Below, piece by piece: positions 29,756 to 39,031 of a stretch of 64,000 nucleotides of DNA; the first letter of the stretch is position 1; every line of letters begins with the position of its first letter. Below the pieces are notes generated by a model that was given only the letters and a program-made list of their open reading frames with translations, was not told the DNA's origin and searched no databases. The position numbers and the translations under genes are program-made. The stretch covers positions 1,674,001 through 1,738,000 of the forward strand of contig NZ_CP060295.1 in the NCBI RefSeq assembly GCF_014302995.1, given 5' to 3'. The DNA is from Variovorax sp. PAMC26660. GTDB taxonomy: Bacteria; Pseudomonadota; Gammaproteobacteria; Burkholderiales; Burkholderiaceae_C.

Positions 29756-30882
29756 GCCAGCGCGCGTTGAATCAGCAGCTTCTGGATGTCCGACGTGCCT
29801 TCATAAATCTGGCACACACGCACGTCGCGGTAGATGCGCTCCAGCGGAAAGTCGTTCACGTAGCCGTAGCCGCCCAGCGTCTGGATCGCGGCGCTGCACA
29901 CGCGTTCGGCCATCTCGCTCGCGAAGAGCTTGGCCATGGCCGCTTCCTTCAGGCAGGGCAGGCCGGCATCGCGCAGGCTCGCGGCGTGCCAGATCAGTTG
30001 GCGCGCGGCTTCGAGCTGCGTGGCGCATTCGGCGAGGCGAAAGCCCACGGCCTGCTGGTCGAAGATCGCGCCGCCGAAAGCCTGGCGCTCCTTGGCATAG
30101 GCCAGCGCCACGTCGAAGGCGCTGCGTGCCATGCCGACGCTCTGCGCCGCGATGCCGATGCGGCCGCCTTCGAGCGCGCCGAGCGCGATCTTGTAGCCCT
30201 CACCTTCGGCGCCGATCAGGTTCTCTGCCGGGATGCGGCAGCCGTCGAAGTTGATCTGCGCGGTGTCGCTGCTGTGTTGGCCGAGCTTGTCTTCCAGCCG
30301 CGTCGCTGCGTAGCCGGGCGCGTCGGTCGGCACGATGAACGCGCTCATGCCGCGCTTGCCCGCGCCCTTGTCGGTGACGGCTATGACGATGGCCACCTGG
30401 CCGTTCTTGCCACTGGTGATGAACTGCTTCACGCCGTCGATCACGTAGGCGTCGCCGTCCTTGCGCGCGGTGGTGCGCAGGCTCGATGCATCGCTGCCGG
30501 CCTGCGGCTCGGTGAGGCAGAAGGCGCCGAGCATGTGGCCCTGCGCCAGCGGCTCAAGCCACTTCTTTTTCTGCTGCGCGTTGCCATAGCGCATGAGGAT
30601 CGCGTTGACCGGGCAGTTGGTCACGCTGATGGCGGTGCTGGTGCCGCCGTCGCCGGCCGCGATTTCTTCCAGCACCAGCGCGAGCGTGAGGTAGTCCAGG
30701 CCGGCGCCGCCATGCTCCTCGGGCACGCAGATGCCGTAGGCACCCAGCGCCGCGAGGCCTTGGTGCGCTTCCTTCGGAAAGCTGTGCTCACGGTCCCACT
30801 TGGGGGCGTTGGGCCACAGTTCGGCTTGCGAAAAATCGCGTACCGCGTCGCGGATGGCTTCCTGGTCGGCGCTGAGCAGCAT
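29752..30882 (-). CDS. Acyl-CoA dehydrogenase
   Basis: A 376-residue acyl-CoA dehydrogenase of short/medium-chain type. It has the flavin motif FCLTEPQAGSDASSL, FITSGKNGQVAIVIAV, and the catalytic Glu361 in YEGTSDIQKLLIQR, the classic position. It oxidises an acyl-CoA with electrons going to ETF. The start has an AGGAGA SD. It lies between the M20 peptidase (38 bp upstream) and the phosphoesterase (4-bp overlap), with a thiolase further upstream, so it may serve a beta-oxidation route. Confidence 0.94.
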   Translation of the reverse strand: MLLSADQEAIRDAVRDFSQAELWPNAPKWDREHSFPKEAHQGLAALGAYGICVPEEHGGAGLDYLTLALVLEEIAAGDGGTSTAISVTNCPVNAILMRYGNAQQKKKWLEPLAQGHMLGAFCLTEPQAGSDASSLRTTARKDGDAYVIDGVKQFITSGKNGQVAIVIAVTDKGAGKRGMSAFIVPTDAPGYAATRLEDKLGQHSSDTAQINFDGCRIPAENLIGAEGEGYKIALGALEGGRIGIAAQSVGMARSAFDVALAYAKERQAFGGAIFDQQAVGFRLAECATQLEAARQLIWHAASLRDAGLPCLKEAAMAKLFASEMAERVCSAAIQTLGGYGYVNDFPLERIYRDVRVCQIYEGTSDIQKLLIQRALA

Positions 30883-30920
30883 GGCGTGTCTCCTGTCTTT
30901 TCTTCTTGCGGTTGGCTTGC

Positions 30921-32171
30921 TTACTTGCCCGAGCCCAGATCCATGATCAGGCGCGCTGCCATGTACAGGCGGCGCGGAATGGCGCTGATATCCACGTACT
31001 CGGCCTTGTCGCTGTGATAGCCGAAGCCCGGCAGGCCCAGGCTTTCGATCACGGGCTTGCCCGAGAGCGCCGCATAGGCCGCGTCGGTGCCGCCGCCGGT
31101 GCGTTCTTCCACGCCCAACGTGCCGCCCGCTTCCTTGTAATAGCCCACGGCCTTGTCGACCAGCTTCTTGCCGCCTTCGCCGGCATTGAAGGCCGGGCGA
31201 CCGCGGGTGATGAGCACCTTGACGTCGGCTTCGGGCAGCTTCTTCTGCTGCGCGCGCTCTTCCAGCGTCTTCATGGCGGCGTCGAAGTCTTCATTGCGCG
31301 CGTAGCGCACGTCGGCATTCAACGTGGCGCTGGCCGGAATGATGTTCGACACATTGCCGGCCTTGGCGATGGTCCAGTTGAAGCGAAGGTTCTTCGACTT
31401 GTCGTCGATGCTCATGGTGCGCAGCACGAGGTCGGAGGCCTCGACCAGCGCGTTCACACCCAGCTCGGGTGCGGCGCCCGCATGCGAGGCCTTGCCGGTG
31501 ATGTTGACCTGCACGTAGGCAATGCCCGAGGTGCCGAGCGAGAGCTTTTCGTCGCCGGCGCTGGTGGGCTCGAACGAGAGCACGTAGTCGGCCAGCTTGG
31601 CTTCTTCCTGGATCAGGTCGCGCGAGCCGAAGGAGCCCTTTTCTTCGTCGGTGTTGAACAGCACGGTGATGGTGCCGTAGTCGCGCACGCCGTAGTCCTT
31701 GAGCAGCTTGAGCGTGTGCAGGATGACGGCGTTGCCGCCCTTGTCGTCGGCGATGCCGGGGCCGTAGGCCTTGTCGCCTTCGACGCGGAACGGCGCCTTG
31801 GCGAGGATGCCCTTCAGGTACACGGTGTCCATGTGCGAGAGCAACAGCAGGTTCTTGCCGCCACGGCCCTTGATCTTGCCCACGATGTTGTCGCCCACGA
31901 CGATGCCGGCCGACTTGCTGCGCGTGACGGTGAAGCCCAGGTTCTTGAGTTCGCCTTCGAGGTACGTGCCGGCGGAGGCAAGGCCCTCGGCGTCACCTGT
32001 GCCGGTTTCGATGTTGACGAGCTTCTCCAGCGTCTTGATCACCGCGGGCTGCTCGTCGGTGGCGGCCTGGAACAGCACGTTGTCGCGCTTCTGGGCCCAG
32101 CTGGCGGCGGGTGCCAGGAAGGCGGTGGCCAGCAAGGCGGCAAGGGCGGTACGGTGGATGGATGGGCGCAT
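30921..32171 (-). CDS. Exported M20-family peptidase (glutamate carboxypeptidase-like)
   Basis: A 416-residue zinc peptidase with a signal peptide (TALAALLATAFLAPAASWA, cleavage near residue 26). Zinc ligands are in LLSHMDTVY, GPGIADDKGG and NTDEEKGSFG (catalytic Glu-Glu), with a later dimerisation domain (GKASHAGAAPELGVNALVEAS). It resembles carboxypeptidase G2, which removes C-terminal Glu from peptides and folates. SD AGGAG lies 6 bases from the ATG at 32171. The substrate is not certain. Confidence 0.92.
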   Translation of the reverse strand: MRPSIHRTALAALLATAFLAPAASWAQKRDNVLFQAATDEQPAVIKTLEKLVNIETGTGDAEGLASAGTYLEGELKNLGFTVTRSKSAGIVVGDNIVGKIKGRGGKNLLLLSHMDTVYLKGILAKAPFRVEGDKAYGPGIADDKGGNAVILHTLKLLKDYGVRDYGTITVLFNTDEEKGSFGSRDLIQEEAKLADYVLSFEPTSAGDEKLSLGTSGIAYVQVNITGKASHAGAAPELGVNALVEASDLVLRTMSIDDKSKNLRFNWTIAKAGNVSNIIPASATLNADVRYARNEDFDAAMKTLEERAQQKKLPEADVKVLITRGRPAFNAGEGGKKLVDKAVGYYKEAGGTLGVEERTGGGTDAAYAALSGKPVIESLGLPGFGYHSDKAEYVDISAIPRRLYMAARLIMDLGSGK

Positions 32172-32211
32172 GAAATCTCCTGCTCTACGCATTGTTTTGA
32201 CTGTCTGAATG

Positions 32212-32252
32212 AAAAAGCCGGCGAACGCCCTTCTTCGGGCGCTCCCGGTCTC
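32212..32252 (-). terminator. Intrinsic terminator after the thiolase gene
   Basis: Minus-strand RNA after the thiolase stop folds as GCGCCC, loop GAAGAA, GGGCGT, inside a wider CCGG/CCGG pairing, followed by TTTTT (plus 32212-32216). It separates the thiolase from the M20 peptidase gene. Confidence 0.65.
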
Positions 32253-32257
32253 TGTTT

Positions 32258-33442
32258 TTATAGCAATTCGAGTGCCACGGCGGTGCCTTCGCCGCCACCG
32301 ATGCACAGCGTGGCCACGCCGCGCTTCTTGCCGCGCGCCTTCAGCGCATGGATCAGCGTGACCATGATGCGCGCACCGCTCGCACCAATGGGGTGGCCCA
32401 GCGCGCAGGCGCCGCCGTTCACGTTGACGATGTCGTGCGACACGTCAAGCTCGTGCATGAGCGCCATCGGCACCACCGCAAAGGCTTCGTTCACTTCCCA
32501 GAGGTCGACGTCCTTCACGGTCCAGCCGGTCTTCTTGAACAGCTTGGCGACGGCGCCGACGGGCGCGGTGGAGAACCACTCGGGCTGCTGCGCGTGCGTG
32601 GCATGGCCGACGATGCGGGCGATGGGCTTGGCGCCGATCTTCTTGGCATGCGACTCGGTCATCATCACCAGCGCGGCCGCGCCGTCGTTGATCGACGAGC
32701 TGGATGCGGCGGTGATGGTGCCGTTTTCTTTCTTGAACGCGGGCTTGAGCGTGGGGATCTTGTCGAGCTTGACCTTGCCCGGGCCTTCGTCGATGGAGAT
32801 CACGGTGTCGCCATTGCGGCCCTTCACGGTGACGGGCACGATCTCGTCCTTGAAGGCACCGGATTCGGTCGCGGCCTTGGCACGCTGCACGCTGGCGATG
32901 GCAAAGGCGTCCTGCTGCTCGCGCGTGAACTTGTACTTGGCCGCGCAGTCTTCGCCGAAGGTGCCCATCGAGCGGCCCGGCTGGTAAGCGTCTTCGAGGC
33001 CGTCGAGCATCATGTGGTCATAGATCTTGTCGTGACCCATGCGGTAGCCGCCACGGCCCTTGAGCATCAGGTAGGGCGCGTTGGTCATGCTTTCCATGCC
33101 ACCCGCGACGATCACGTCGTGCGTGCCGGCCAGCAGCAGGTCGTGCGCGAGCATCGCGGCCTTCATGGCCGAGCCGCACATCTTGCTGAGCGTGACGGCC
33201 CCCGCGCTGTCGGGCAGGCCGCCCTTGTAGGCCGCCTGGCGTGCCGGCGCCTGGCCCTGCCCAGCCATCAGGCAGTTGCCGAACAGCACTTCGCCCACGC
33301 TCTCGGGCGCAATGCCCGCGCGCTCGACGGCGGCCTTGATGGCGGCGCCACCGAGGTCATGCGCGGAGAGGGAAGAAAAGTCGCCTTGAAAGCCACCCAT
33401 GGGGGTACGGGCGGCGCCGACGATGACGATGGATTCGGACAT
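32258..33442 (-). CDS. Acetyl-CoA C-acyltransferase (thiolase)
   Basis: A 394-residue thiolase. The nucleophile is Cys89 in LSKMCGSAMKA; the other catalytic residues are in NGGACALGHPIGASGAR (His) and CIGGGEGTA (Cys). The N-terminus VIVGAARTPMGGFQG is typical of acetoacetyl-CoA thiolases (PhaA/AtoB group). It condenses or cleaves acetoacetyl-CoA, in line with ketone, butanoate or branched-chain metabolism. SD AAGGAG precedes the ATG at 33442. It is closed off by a terminator. Confidence 0.95.
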   Translation of the reverse strand: MSESIVIVGAARTPMGGFQGDFSSLSAHDLGGAAIKAAVERAGIAPESVGEVLFGNCLMAGQGQAPARQAAYKGGLPDSAGAVTLSKMCGSAMKAAMLAHDLLLAGTHDVIVAGGMESMTNAPYLMLKGRGGYRMGHDKIYDHMMLDGLEDAYQPGRSMGTFGEDCAAKYKFTREQQDAFAIASVQRAKAATESGAFKDEIVPVTVKGRNGDTVISIDEGPGKVKLDKIPTLKPAFKKENGTITAASSSSINDGAAALVMMTESHAKKIGAKPIARIVGHATHAQQPEWFSTAPVGAVAKLFKKTGWTVKDVDLWEVNEAFAVVPMALMHELDVSHDIVNVNGGACALGHPIGASGARIMVTLIHALKARGKKRGVATLCIGGGEGTAVALELL

Positions 33443-33521
33443 GGGAGGTCTCCTTCTGGAATGTGAAAGCAAAAAGCGTTGACGTTGAAGCAGTCGGCTG
33501 CGGCGCGTGCCGCGGCCAGTG

Positions 33522-35342
33522 TCAGAAATGCGTCGCGTGCCCCTCGTGCTGGAAGCGCTGCGACTCTTCGTACGGGAACACATCGAGCATCTGGCCGGCC
33601 TGGATGCGTTCCTTGTGGTGCTGCCAGAAGGCAGCGTCGAGCAGGTCGGCGTGGTGCGCCATGAAGGCCGCGCGCACGTCGCTGTTGCCGAGCAGAAAGG
33701 GCTCGAAGGTCTCGGGGAACACGTCCTTCGGGCCGACCGAATACCAGACCTCGCCGCTCATCTCGTCTTCCTCGTTGCGCGGCGTGGGCACCTTGCGGAA
33801 CTTGCAGTCGGTGACGTATTCGATCTCGTCGTAGTCGTAGAACACGACCTTGCCGCCGCGCGTGACGCCGAAGTTCTTCCACAGCATGTCGCCCGGAAAG
33901 ATGTTGGCGGCCACCATGTCCTTGATGGCGTTGCCGTACTCGATCACCGCATGTTCGAGCTGGTCTTTCGCGCGCCTGGCGTGGGCCGGGCTCTCGGGGT
34001 GCGCCAGCGTGTCGAAGGCTTCCTGCAGGTAGATGTTCAGCGGGATCATGCGGCGCTCGATGTAGACGTGCTTGAGCACCAGCTCCATCTCCCCGTTGCC
34101 ATCGCGGTCGCCAATCTCGAGCTGGCTGGGTGCGAACTTGCGGATCTCCTCGATCAGTTCGGGCTCGAAGCGATCGAGCGGAAAACCCACGTCGCTGTAC
34201 TCCAGCGTATCGGCCATGCGGCCCACGCGGTCGTGCTGCTTCACGAGCATGTACTTGCCCTTGATCTGCTCGCGCGTGGTGTCCTTCTGCGGCGGATAGA
34301 AGTCCTTGATGACCTTGAACACGAACGGAAACGAAGGCAGGTCGAACACCAGCATGACCATGCCCTTGATGCCGGGCGCGATGCGAAAGCGGTCGCTCGA
34401 ATAGTTCAGGTGCGAGAGGAAGTCGCGGTAGAACAGCGTCTTGCCCTGCTTGGCCAGGCCGAGCGCGTTGTAGATTTCGGCGCGCGGCTTGCGCGGCATC
34501 AGCGAGCGCAGGAACTGCACGCAGGCCGAGGGCACTTCCATGTCGACCATGAAGTACGCGCGTGCAAAGCTGAACAGCATCTGCAGGTCGTCTTCGCCGA
34601 ACAGCGCCGCGTCGATGTAGAACTTGCCGTGGCTGTCGTGCAGGATCGGCAGCGAGAACGGGATCTCGGTGAAGCCGTTCAGGATGCGGCCGACCACATA
34701 GGCGCCCTTGTTGCGGAAGAACAGGCCCGAGAGCACCTGCAACTGGAAGTTGGCGCGCAACTTGACCTGGTGGAAGCGGATCAGGATGACGTGCGCCACG
34801 CGCTCGGCATCGCGCCGCTTGTTGGCATAGCTGCCCTGCAGCGCGAAGTCGTCGAGCATCTGCTCGATGGTGTCGGCCAGCGTGTCGTGCGCGGGGTAGT
34901 ACGGGCGGTAGGTCGGCGCACCGCGCGGCTCGATGTACTCGGTGCTGATGGCTGGGCGAACGAAGATGAAGTCGTTCTGGAAGTAGGCCCGGTGCAGGAT
35001 CTTGGTGGTGACCGAGTTGAAGAAACTCTCGGCCAGCTCGGGCTGGTGATGGTCCACCAGCAAGCCGATGAAGTGCAGCTTGACCTGGTGCCACACATCC
35101 ATCGGCTGCTCGCCGGCCTTGAACTCTTTTTCGAGCCGGGCCACGGCCTCGTTCACGCGCAGATCGTAGAACTCGATGCGCTCGCGCTGGGCGCGCTGCT
35201 GGCCGTGCCAGTCGGCGGTCTCGAATCGATGCTTGGCACGCGCCGATTCGGCGCGAAACAACCGGTAGTGGCGGTTGAATCCGTCGATCATCGCCTTGGC
35301 GATGTCGTAGGCCAGCGGCGAATCGAGGCGCTGCGGGAACAT
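33522..35342 (-). CDS. aceK: Isocitrate dehydrogenase kinase/phosphatase AceK
   Basis: A 606-residue protein matching AceK from end to end: [60 protein letters not shown], and the kinase core [14 protein letters not shown]. AceK switches isocitrate dehydrogenase on and off by phosphorylation and so directs carbon into the glyoxylate bypass, useful with acetyl-CoA from leucine or fatty acids. The ATG at 35342 matches the family N-terminus; upstream frame lies in the carbonic anhydrase gene region. Confidence 0.97.
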   Translation of the reverse strand: MFPQRLDSPLAYDIAKAMIDGFNRHYRLFRAESARAKHRFETADWHGQQRAQRERIEFYDLRVNEAVARLEKEFKAGEQPMDVWHQVKLHFIGLLVDHHQPELAESFFNSVTTKILHRAYFQNDFIFVRPAISTEYIEPRGAPTYRPYYPAHDTLADTIEQMLDDFALQGSYANKRRDAERVAHVILIRFHQVKLRANFQLQVLSGLFFRNKGAYVVGRILNGFTEIPFSLPILHDSHGKFYIDAALFGEDDLQMLFSFARAYFMVDMEVPSACVQFLRSLMPRKPRAEIYNALGLAKQGKTLFYRDFLSHLNYSSDRFRIAPGIKGMVMLVFDLPSFPFVFKVIKDFYPPQKDTTREQIKGKYMLVKQHDRVGRMADTLEYSDVGFPLDRFEPELIEEIRKFAPSQLEIGDRDGNGEMELVLKHVYIERRMIPLNIYLQEAFDTLAHPESPAHARRAKDQLEHAVIEYGNAIKDMVAANIFPGDMLWKNFGVTRGGKVVFYDYDEIEYVTDCKFRKVPTPRNEEDEMSGEVWYSVGPKDVFPETFEPFLLGNSDVRAAFMAHHADLLDAAFWQHHKERIQAGQMLDVFPYEESQRFQHEGHATHF

Positions 35343-35355
35343 GGGCCCGGCCGGG

Positions 35356-36075
35356 TTACTTCGCCGTGCCTTCGGTGCCGTCCGCGCCCGCCTGCGCGCT
35401 AGGCGACAGGCCCGGCGGCTTGCTCCATTTGTAGCGGATGCGCTGCACCGCGGCCTTGTAGATGGCGTCGAGCGGCTTGTCGCCATCGACGTTCAGGCCC
35501 AGGTCCTGCAGCAGGCCGTCGTGCACGCCGAAGGCCCAGCCGTGGATCCTGACCTTCTGGCCCCGCGCCCAGGCATCGACCATGACGGTGCTGACCGCCA
35601 CGTTGACCACCTGCTCGGCCACGTTGAGCTCGCACAGCGCATCGGCGCGCACTTCCTCGGGAAAGCTCTCCAGCATGACCTTGTGCCGGTCGCGCACGTC
35701 CTGGATGTGGCGAATCCAGTTGTCGGCGATGCCGATGCGCGCGCCTTCGAGCGCGGCCTGCACGCCCGAGCAGCCGTAGTGACCGACCACCATGATGTGC
35801 TCGACCTTCAGTCGCTCGACGGCAAACTGGATCGCGGACAGCGCATTCAGGTCCGAATGCACCACGATGTTGGCCACGTTGCGGTGCACGAACACCTCGC
35901 CCGGCTCCAGGCCTGTGATCTGGTTGGCGGGCACGCGGCTGTCGGAACAGCCGATCCACATGTAGCGCGGCGTCTGCTGCTTCACCAGGCCGGTGAAGAA
36001 GCCGGGCCGATCGCGTTCCATCTGTGCGGACCAGGCACGGTTGTGGGCAAAGAGGTCGTCGAGGTTGTCGGACAT
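35356..36075 (-). CDS. Beta-class carbonic anhydrase
   Basis: A 239-residue zinc enzyme. Zinc ligands are Cys43, His99 and Cys102 ([16 protein letters not shown]), with the Asp45-Arg47 dyad. It interconverts CO2 and bicarbonate, the substrate of biotin carboxylases. It lies 13 bp before aceK on the same strand and 40 bp after the MerR gene, so the three may form one unit. Confidence 0.96.
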   Translation of the reverse strand: MSDNLDDLFAHNRAWSAQMERDRPGFFTGLVKQQTPRYMWIGCSDSRVPANQITGLEPGEVFVHRNVANIVVHSDLNALSAIQFAVERLKVEHIMVVGHYGCSGVQAALEGARIGIADNWIRHIQDVRDRHKVMLESFPEEVRADALCELNVAEQVVNVAVSTVMVDAWARGQKVRIHGWAFGVHDGLLQDLGLNVDGDKPLDAIYKAAVQRIRYKWSKPPGLSPSAQAGADGTEGTAK

Positions 36076-36115
36076 AGGAACCTATTGTCGGTGAGTCGTG
36101 TTTCTGGCGCGGGGT

Positions 36116-36514
36116 TCAGGCAGCCTTGGCCGCCTTCTGGGCACGTGCGAGCGTGGCGCGGCCTTTCTTCTCGTGAGCGCGCACTTCCGCGATATTGGTC
36201 TGCAGTTCGGCCAGCTGTGCTTCGAGCTGCGACCGGTGCGCGCCCAGCACGCCGAGGAACTTCTGCAGCTGCGGCACCGTGTCTTGCGGGCTGTCGTACA
36301 TGTCGAGGATGTCCTTGGCCTCCGTCAGGCTCAGGCCGAGGCGCTTGGCGCGCAGCGTGAGCGTCAGGCGCGCCCGGTCGCGCGCGCTGTACACGCGCTG
36401 CATGCCGGCGCGCTCGGGCGTGAGCAGGCCCATGTCTTCATAGAAGCGGATGGCTCGCGTCGTGAGGTCGAACTCCTTCGCGAGTTCGCTGATGGTGAAG
36501 GTTTGCGCGGACAT
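36116..36514 (-). CDS. MerR-family regulator, LiuR-like
   Basis: A 132-residue MerR protein: helix-turn-helix FTISELAKEFDLTTRAIRFYEDMGLL, wing RVYSARDRARLTLTLRAKRLGLSLTEAKDIL, then a coiled coil and a short basic tail with no Cys metal site. The sequence resembles LiuR, the regulator of leucine and isovalerate catabolism in many proteobacteria. Here it is about 18 kb from liuA and is divergent from an MBL-fold hydrolase, with a perfect 20-bp palindrome between them. Whether it controls the liu operon remotely is unknown. Confidence 0.88.
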   Translation of the reverse strand: MSAQTFTISELAKEFDLTTRAIRFYEDMGLLTPERAGMQRVYSARDRARLTLTLRAKRLGLSLTEAKDILDMYDSPQDTVPQLQKFLGVLGAHRSQLEAQLAELQTNIAEVRAHEKKGRATLARAQKAAKAA

Positions 36515-36605
36515 GGAATGGCAGGACGGTTCGGGAACGTCGGGGGGCGTTACGGGGGCGACAGCAGCTTCTTGCCGCGCTCCCTACAATGATGCCATCA
36601 ACACA

Positions 36606-36625
36606 TGACGTTTACGTAAACGTCA
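36606..36625. promoter_or_regulatory. Perfect 20-bp palindrome, candidate MerR/LiuR site
   Basis: TGACGTTTACGTAAACGTCA is a perfect 20-bp palindrome, 7 bp upstream of the MBL hydrolase ATG and 91 bp upstream of the MerR gene. Its ACGT-rich symmetry resembles sites I recall for LiuR-type regulators. It is far AT-richer than the surrounding DNA. Confidence 0.75.
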
Positions 36626-36632
36626 ATCTTAC

Positions 36633-37703
36633 ATGAACCTCCTCGAACGCGAACTCCACTACCCGATGGGCGACACCCTGCCCGAGCCCGGCACCGCACT
36701 GGAAGTGGCACCCGGCGTGCGCTGGATCCGCATGCGGCTGCCCTTTGCACTGGACCACATCAACCTCTGGCTGCTGCGCGACACCATCGACGGCGTCGAG
36801 GGCTGGACGGTGGTCGACTGCTGCATCGCCCGCGACGAAGCGCGCGCGCAGTGGGAGCAGGTGTTCGAGACGCAACTGCAGGGCCTGCCGATCCTGCGCG
36901 TGATCGTCACCCACATGCACCCCGACCACATCGGCCTGGCCGACTGGCTCTGCACGCGCTGGAACGCGCCGCTGTGGATCAGCTCGACCGACTACCACGT
37001 GGCACGCGTGCTGACCACCGCCGGCGACAGCGCGGCGGGCGGCGAGCTGGCGGCGAAGTTTTTCGCTTCGCACGGCCTGACCGATCCCGAGGCCGTCGCC
37101 AAGATCCGCGCGCGCACCAACTACTACGCGGGCATGGTGCCTTCGGTGCCCGACAACTTCACGCGCATGCTCGACGGCGACACGGTCATGATCGGCGGCC
37201 ACGCCTGGCGCTGCATCAGCGGCTACGGCCACGCGCCGGAGCACATCGCGCTGTACTGCGACGAACTGAAGCTGCTGCTGGGCGGCGACATGATGCTGCC
37301 GCGCATCTCGACCAACGTGAGCGTGCATGCGGGCGAGCCCGAAGCCAACTCGCTGCGGCTCTTTCTCGACAGCATCGACAAGTTCAAGGCGCTGCCGGTC
37401 GACACGCTGGGCCTGCCCTCGCACGGCAAGCCGTTCACCGGCATCCACCGCCGCGTCGACCAGTTGCAGGAGCACCACCGCGACCGATTGGCCGAGCTGC
37501 TCGAAGCCTGCACCGCGCGCCCGATCACCGCAGCCGAAGGCCTGCCGATCCTGTTCAAGCGCGAACTCGACCTGCACCAGATGACCTTCGCGATGGGTGA
37601 GGCCGTGGCCCACCTGCACCTGCTGTGGTTCTCGGGCCAGGTCAAGCGCGAACTGGGACAGGACGGCATCTACCGCTTCGGCGCCCGAAGCACGACGGCC
37701 TAG
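36633..37703 (+). CDS. MBL-fold metallo-hydrolase
   Basis: A 356-residue metallo-beta-lactamase-fold hydrolase. The metal motif is THMHPDHIG (His94, His96, Asp98, His99), with further ligands in GYGHAPEH and GGDMMLPR and LGLPSHGKPF. A C-terminal helical domain follows. In many relatives this domain goes with thioesterase-like activity on acyl-CoA esters, but that is uncertain. It is divergent from the LiuR-like gene with the palindrome right before its ATG. Confidence 0.9.
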   Translation: MNLLERELHYPMGDTLPEPGTALEVAPGVRWIRMRLPFALDHINLWLLRDTIDGVEGWTVVDCCIARDEARAQWEQVFETQLQGLPILRVIVTHMHPDHIGLADWLCTRWNAPLWISSTDYHVARVLTTAGDSAAGGELAAKFFASHGLTDPEAVAKIRARTNYYAGMVPSVPDNFTRMLDGDTVMIGGHAWRCISGYGHAPEHIALYCDELKLLLGGDMMLPRISTNVSVHAGEPEANSLRLFLDSIDKFKALPVDTLGLPSHGKPFTGIHRRVDQLQEHHRDRLAELLEACTARPITAAEGLPILFKRELDLHQMTFAMGEAVAHLHLLWFSGQVKRELGQDGIYRFGARSTTA

Positions 37704-37720
37704 CGATTTAGACTCGCCGG

Positions 37721-39031
37721 ATGGACAACACGCTGGCTCAGCTGCGCGCGGGCCGGCTGGCAGGCGCAAAACGAATCGATCTCTCGTGCGGACTCACCGA
37801 GTTTCCGCGCGAGCTTTTCGACCTTTCCGATTCACTCGAAACACTGAACCTCTCGGGCAATGCGCTGAGCGCGCTACCCGACGACCTGGGCCGGCTGCAC
37901 AGGCTGCGCGTGCTGTTCTGCTCGGACAACCGCTTCACGGAACTGCCCGCGTCCATCGGCCAGTGCCGTGAACTCGGCATCGTCGGCTTCAAGGCCAACC
38001 ACATCCGCAGCGTGCCGGCCGAAGCACTGCCGCCTTCGCTGCGCTGGCTGATCCTCACGGACAACCAGATCGAGGAACTGCCCGACACGCTGGGCCAGTG
38101 CACGCGCATGCAGAAGCTGATGCTGGCGGGCAATCGCCTGCGCACGCTGCCGCAATCGGTGGCGGCCTGTCGGCAGCTCGAACTGCTGCGCATTTCCGCC
38201 AATCGCTTCGAGGCGCTGCCCGAATGGCTGCTCTCGTTGCCGCGCCTGTCGTGGCTCGCCGCCGCAGGCAACCCTTTCGACACGCAGGCGGAAGACGCGG
38301 CAATCACCGCGCAATCGGTGCCGCACGTCGACTGGCGCGAGCTGACGCTCGGCAAGAAACTCGGCGAAGGCGCCTCGGGCGTGATCCATCAGGCGGCGCT
38401 GGGTGCATCGCAGCAACAGGTGGCGGTCAAGCTGTTCAAGGGCGCGGTCACCAGCGACGGCTGGCCGCACAGCGAAATGGCCGCCTGCATCGCGGCCGGC
38501 CTGCACCCCACCTTGATTGCCGCACAGAGCCGCATCGACGGCCATCCCGACGGCACCGAAGGCCTGGTGATGGCGCTGGTGGCCCCGTCGTTCATTACCC
38601 TCGCGGGGCCGCCGAGCCTGGCGTCGTGCACGCGCGATGTCTATTCGGACGATGCACGCTGGTCTTGCGACGTGGCCCTGCGCATCGCGCGCGACATCGC
38701 CTCGGCCATGCAGCACCTGCATGCGCAAGGCCTTCTGCACGGCGACCTGTACGCGCACAACATCCTGTGGAACGCGCAAGGCGGGGGGCGGCTCGGCGAC
38801 TTCGGCGCGGCCTGGATGACCCGCTCGCTCGATGCGGCGCAGGCTCTGGCGTTGCAGCGCCTGGAGATGCGCGCCTTCGGCTGCCTGCTGGAAGAGCTGC
38901 TTGAACGCTGCAGCAATACGCCACCGCAAGCAGCAACGGCATTGAAAGACCGATGCATGCAACCCGACGTGACAGCGCGCCCCTCGTTTGCCGAAGCACT
39001 GTCGGTGCTGCAACGAGAACTCGCGCAATGA
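37721..39031 (+). CDS. Leucine-rich-repeat protein kinase
   Basis: A 436-residue fusion. Residues 15-190 hold about seven leucine-rich repeats (LETLNLSGNALSALPDDLGRL and similar, 23 residues each). Residues 208-436 are a protein kinase domain with all catalytic elements: glycine loop LGEGASG (214-220), Lys237 in VAVKLFK, HGDLYAHN (340-347, catalytic Asp342) and DFG (360-362). No membrane segment is visible, so it is cytoplasmic. Its start is 17 bp after the MBL gene and its stop overlaps the pseudouridine synthase ATG. The substrate is unknown. Confidence 0.9.
   Translation: MDNTLAQLRAGRLAGAKRIDLSCGLTEFPRELFDLSDSLETLNLSGNALSALPDDLGRLHRLRVLFCSDNRFTELPASIGQCRELGIVGFKANHIRSVPAEALPPSLRWLILTDNQIEELPDTLGQCTRMQKLMLAGNRLRTLPQSVAACRQLELLRISANRFEALPEWLLSLPRLSWLAAAGNPFDTQAEDAAITAQSVPHVDWRELTLGKKLGEGASGVIHQAALGASQQQVAVKLFKGAVTSDGWPHSEMAACIAAGLHPTLIAAQSRIDGHPDGTEGLVMALVAPSFITLAGPPSLASCTRDVYSDDARWSCDVALRIARDIASAMQHLHAQGLLHGDLYAHNILWNAQGGGRLGDFGAAWMTRSLDAAQALALQRLEMRAFGCLLEELLERCSNTPPQAATALKDRCMQPDVTARPSFAEALSVLQRELAQ

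Noticed and set aside
33470..33495. TTGACGTT half-site upstream of the thiolase gene
   Set aside because: Resembles half of the 20-bp palindrome at 36606-36625, but has no symmetric partner, so no LiuR site is called.
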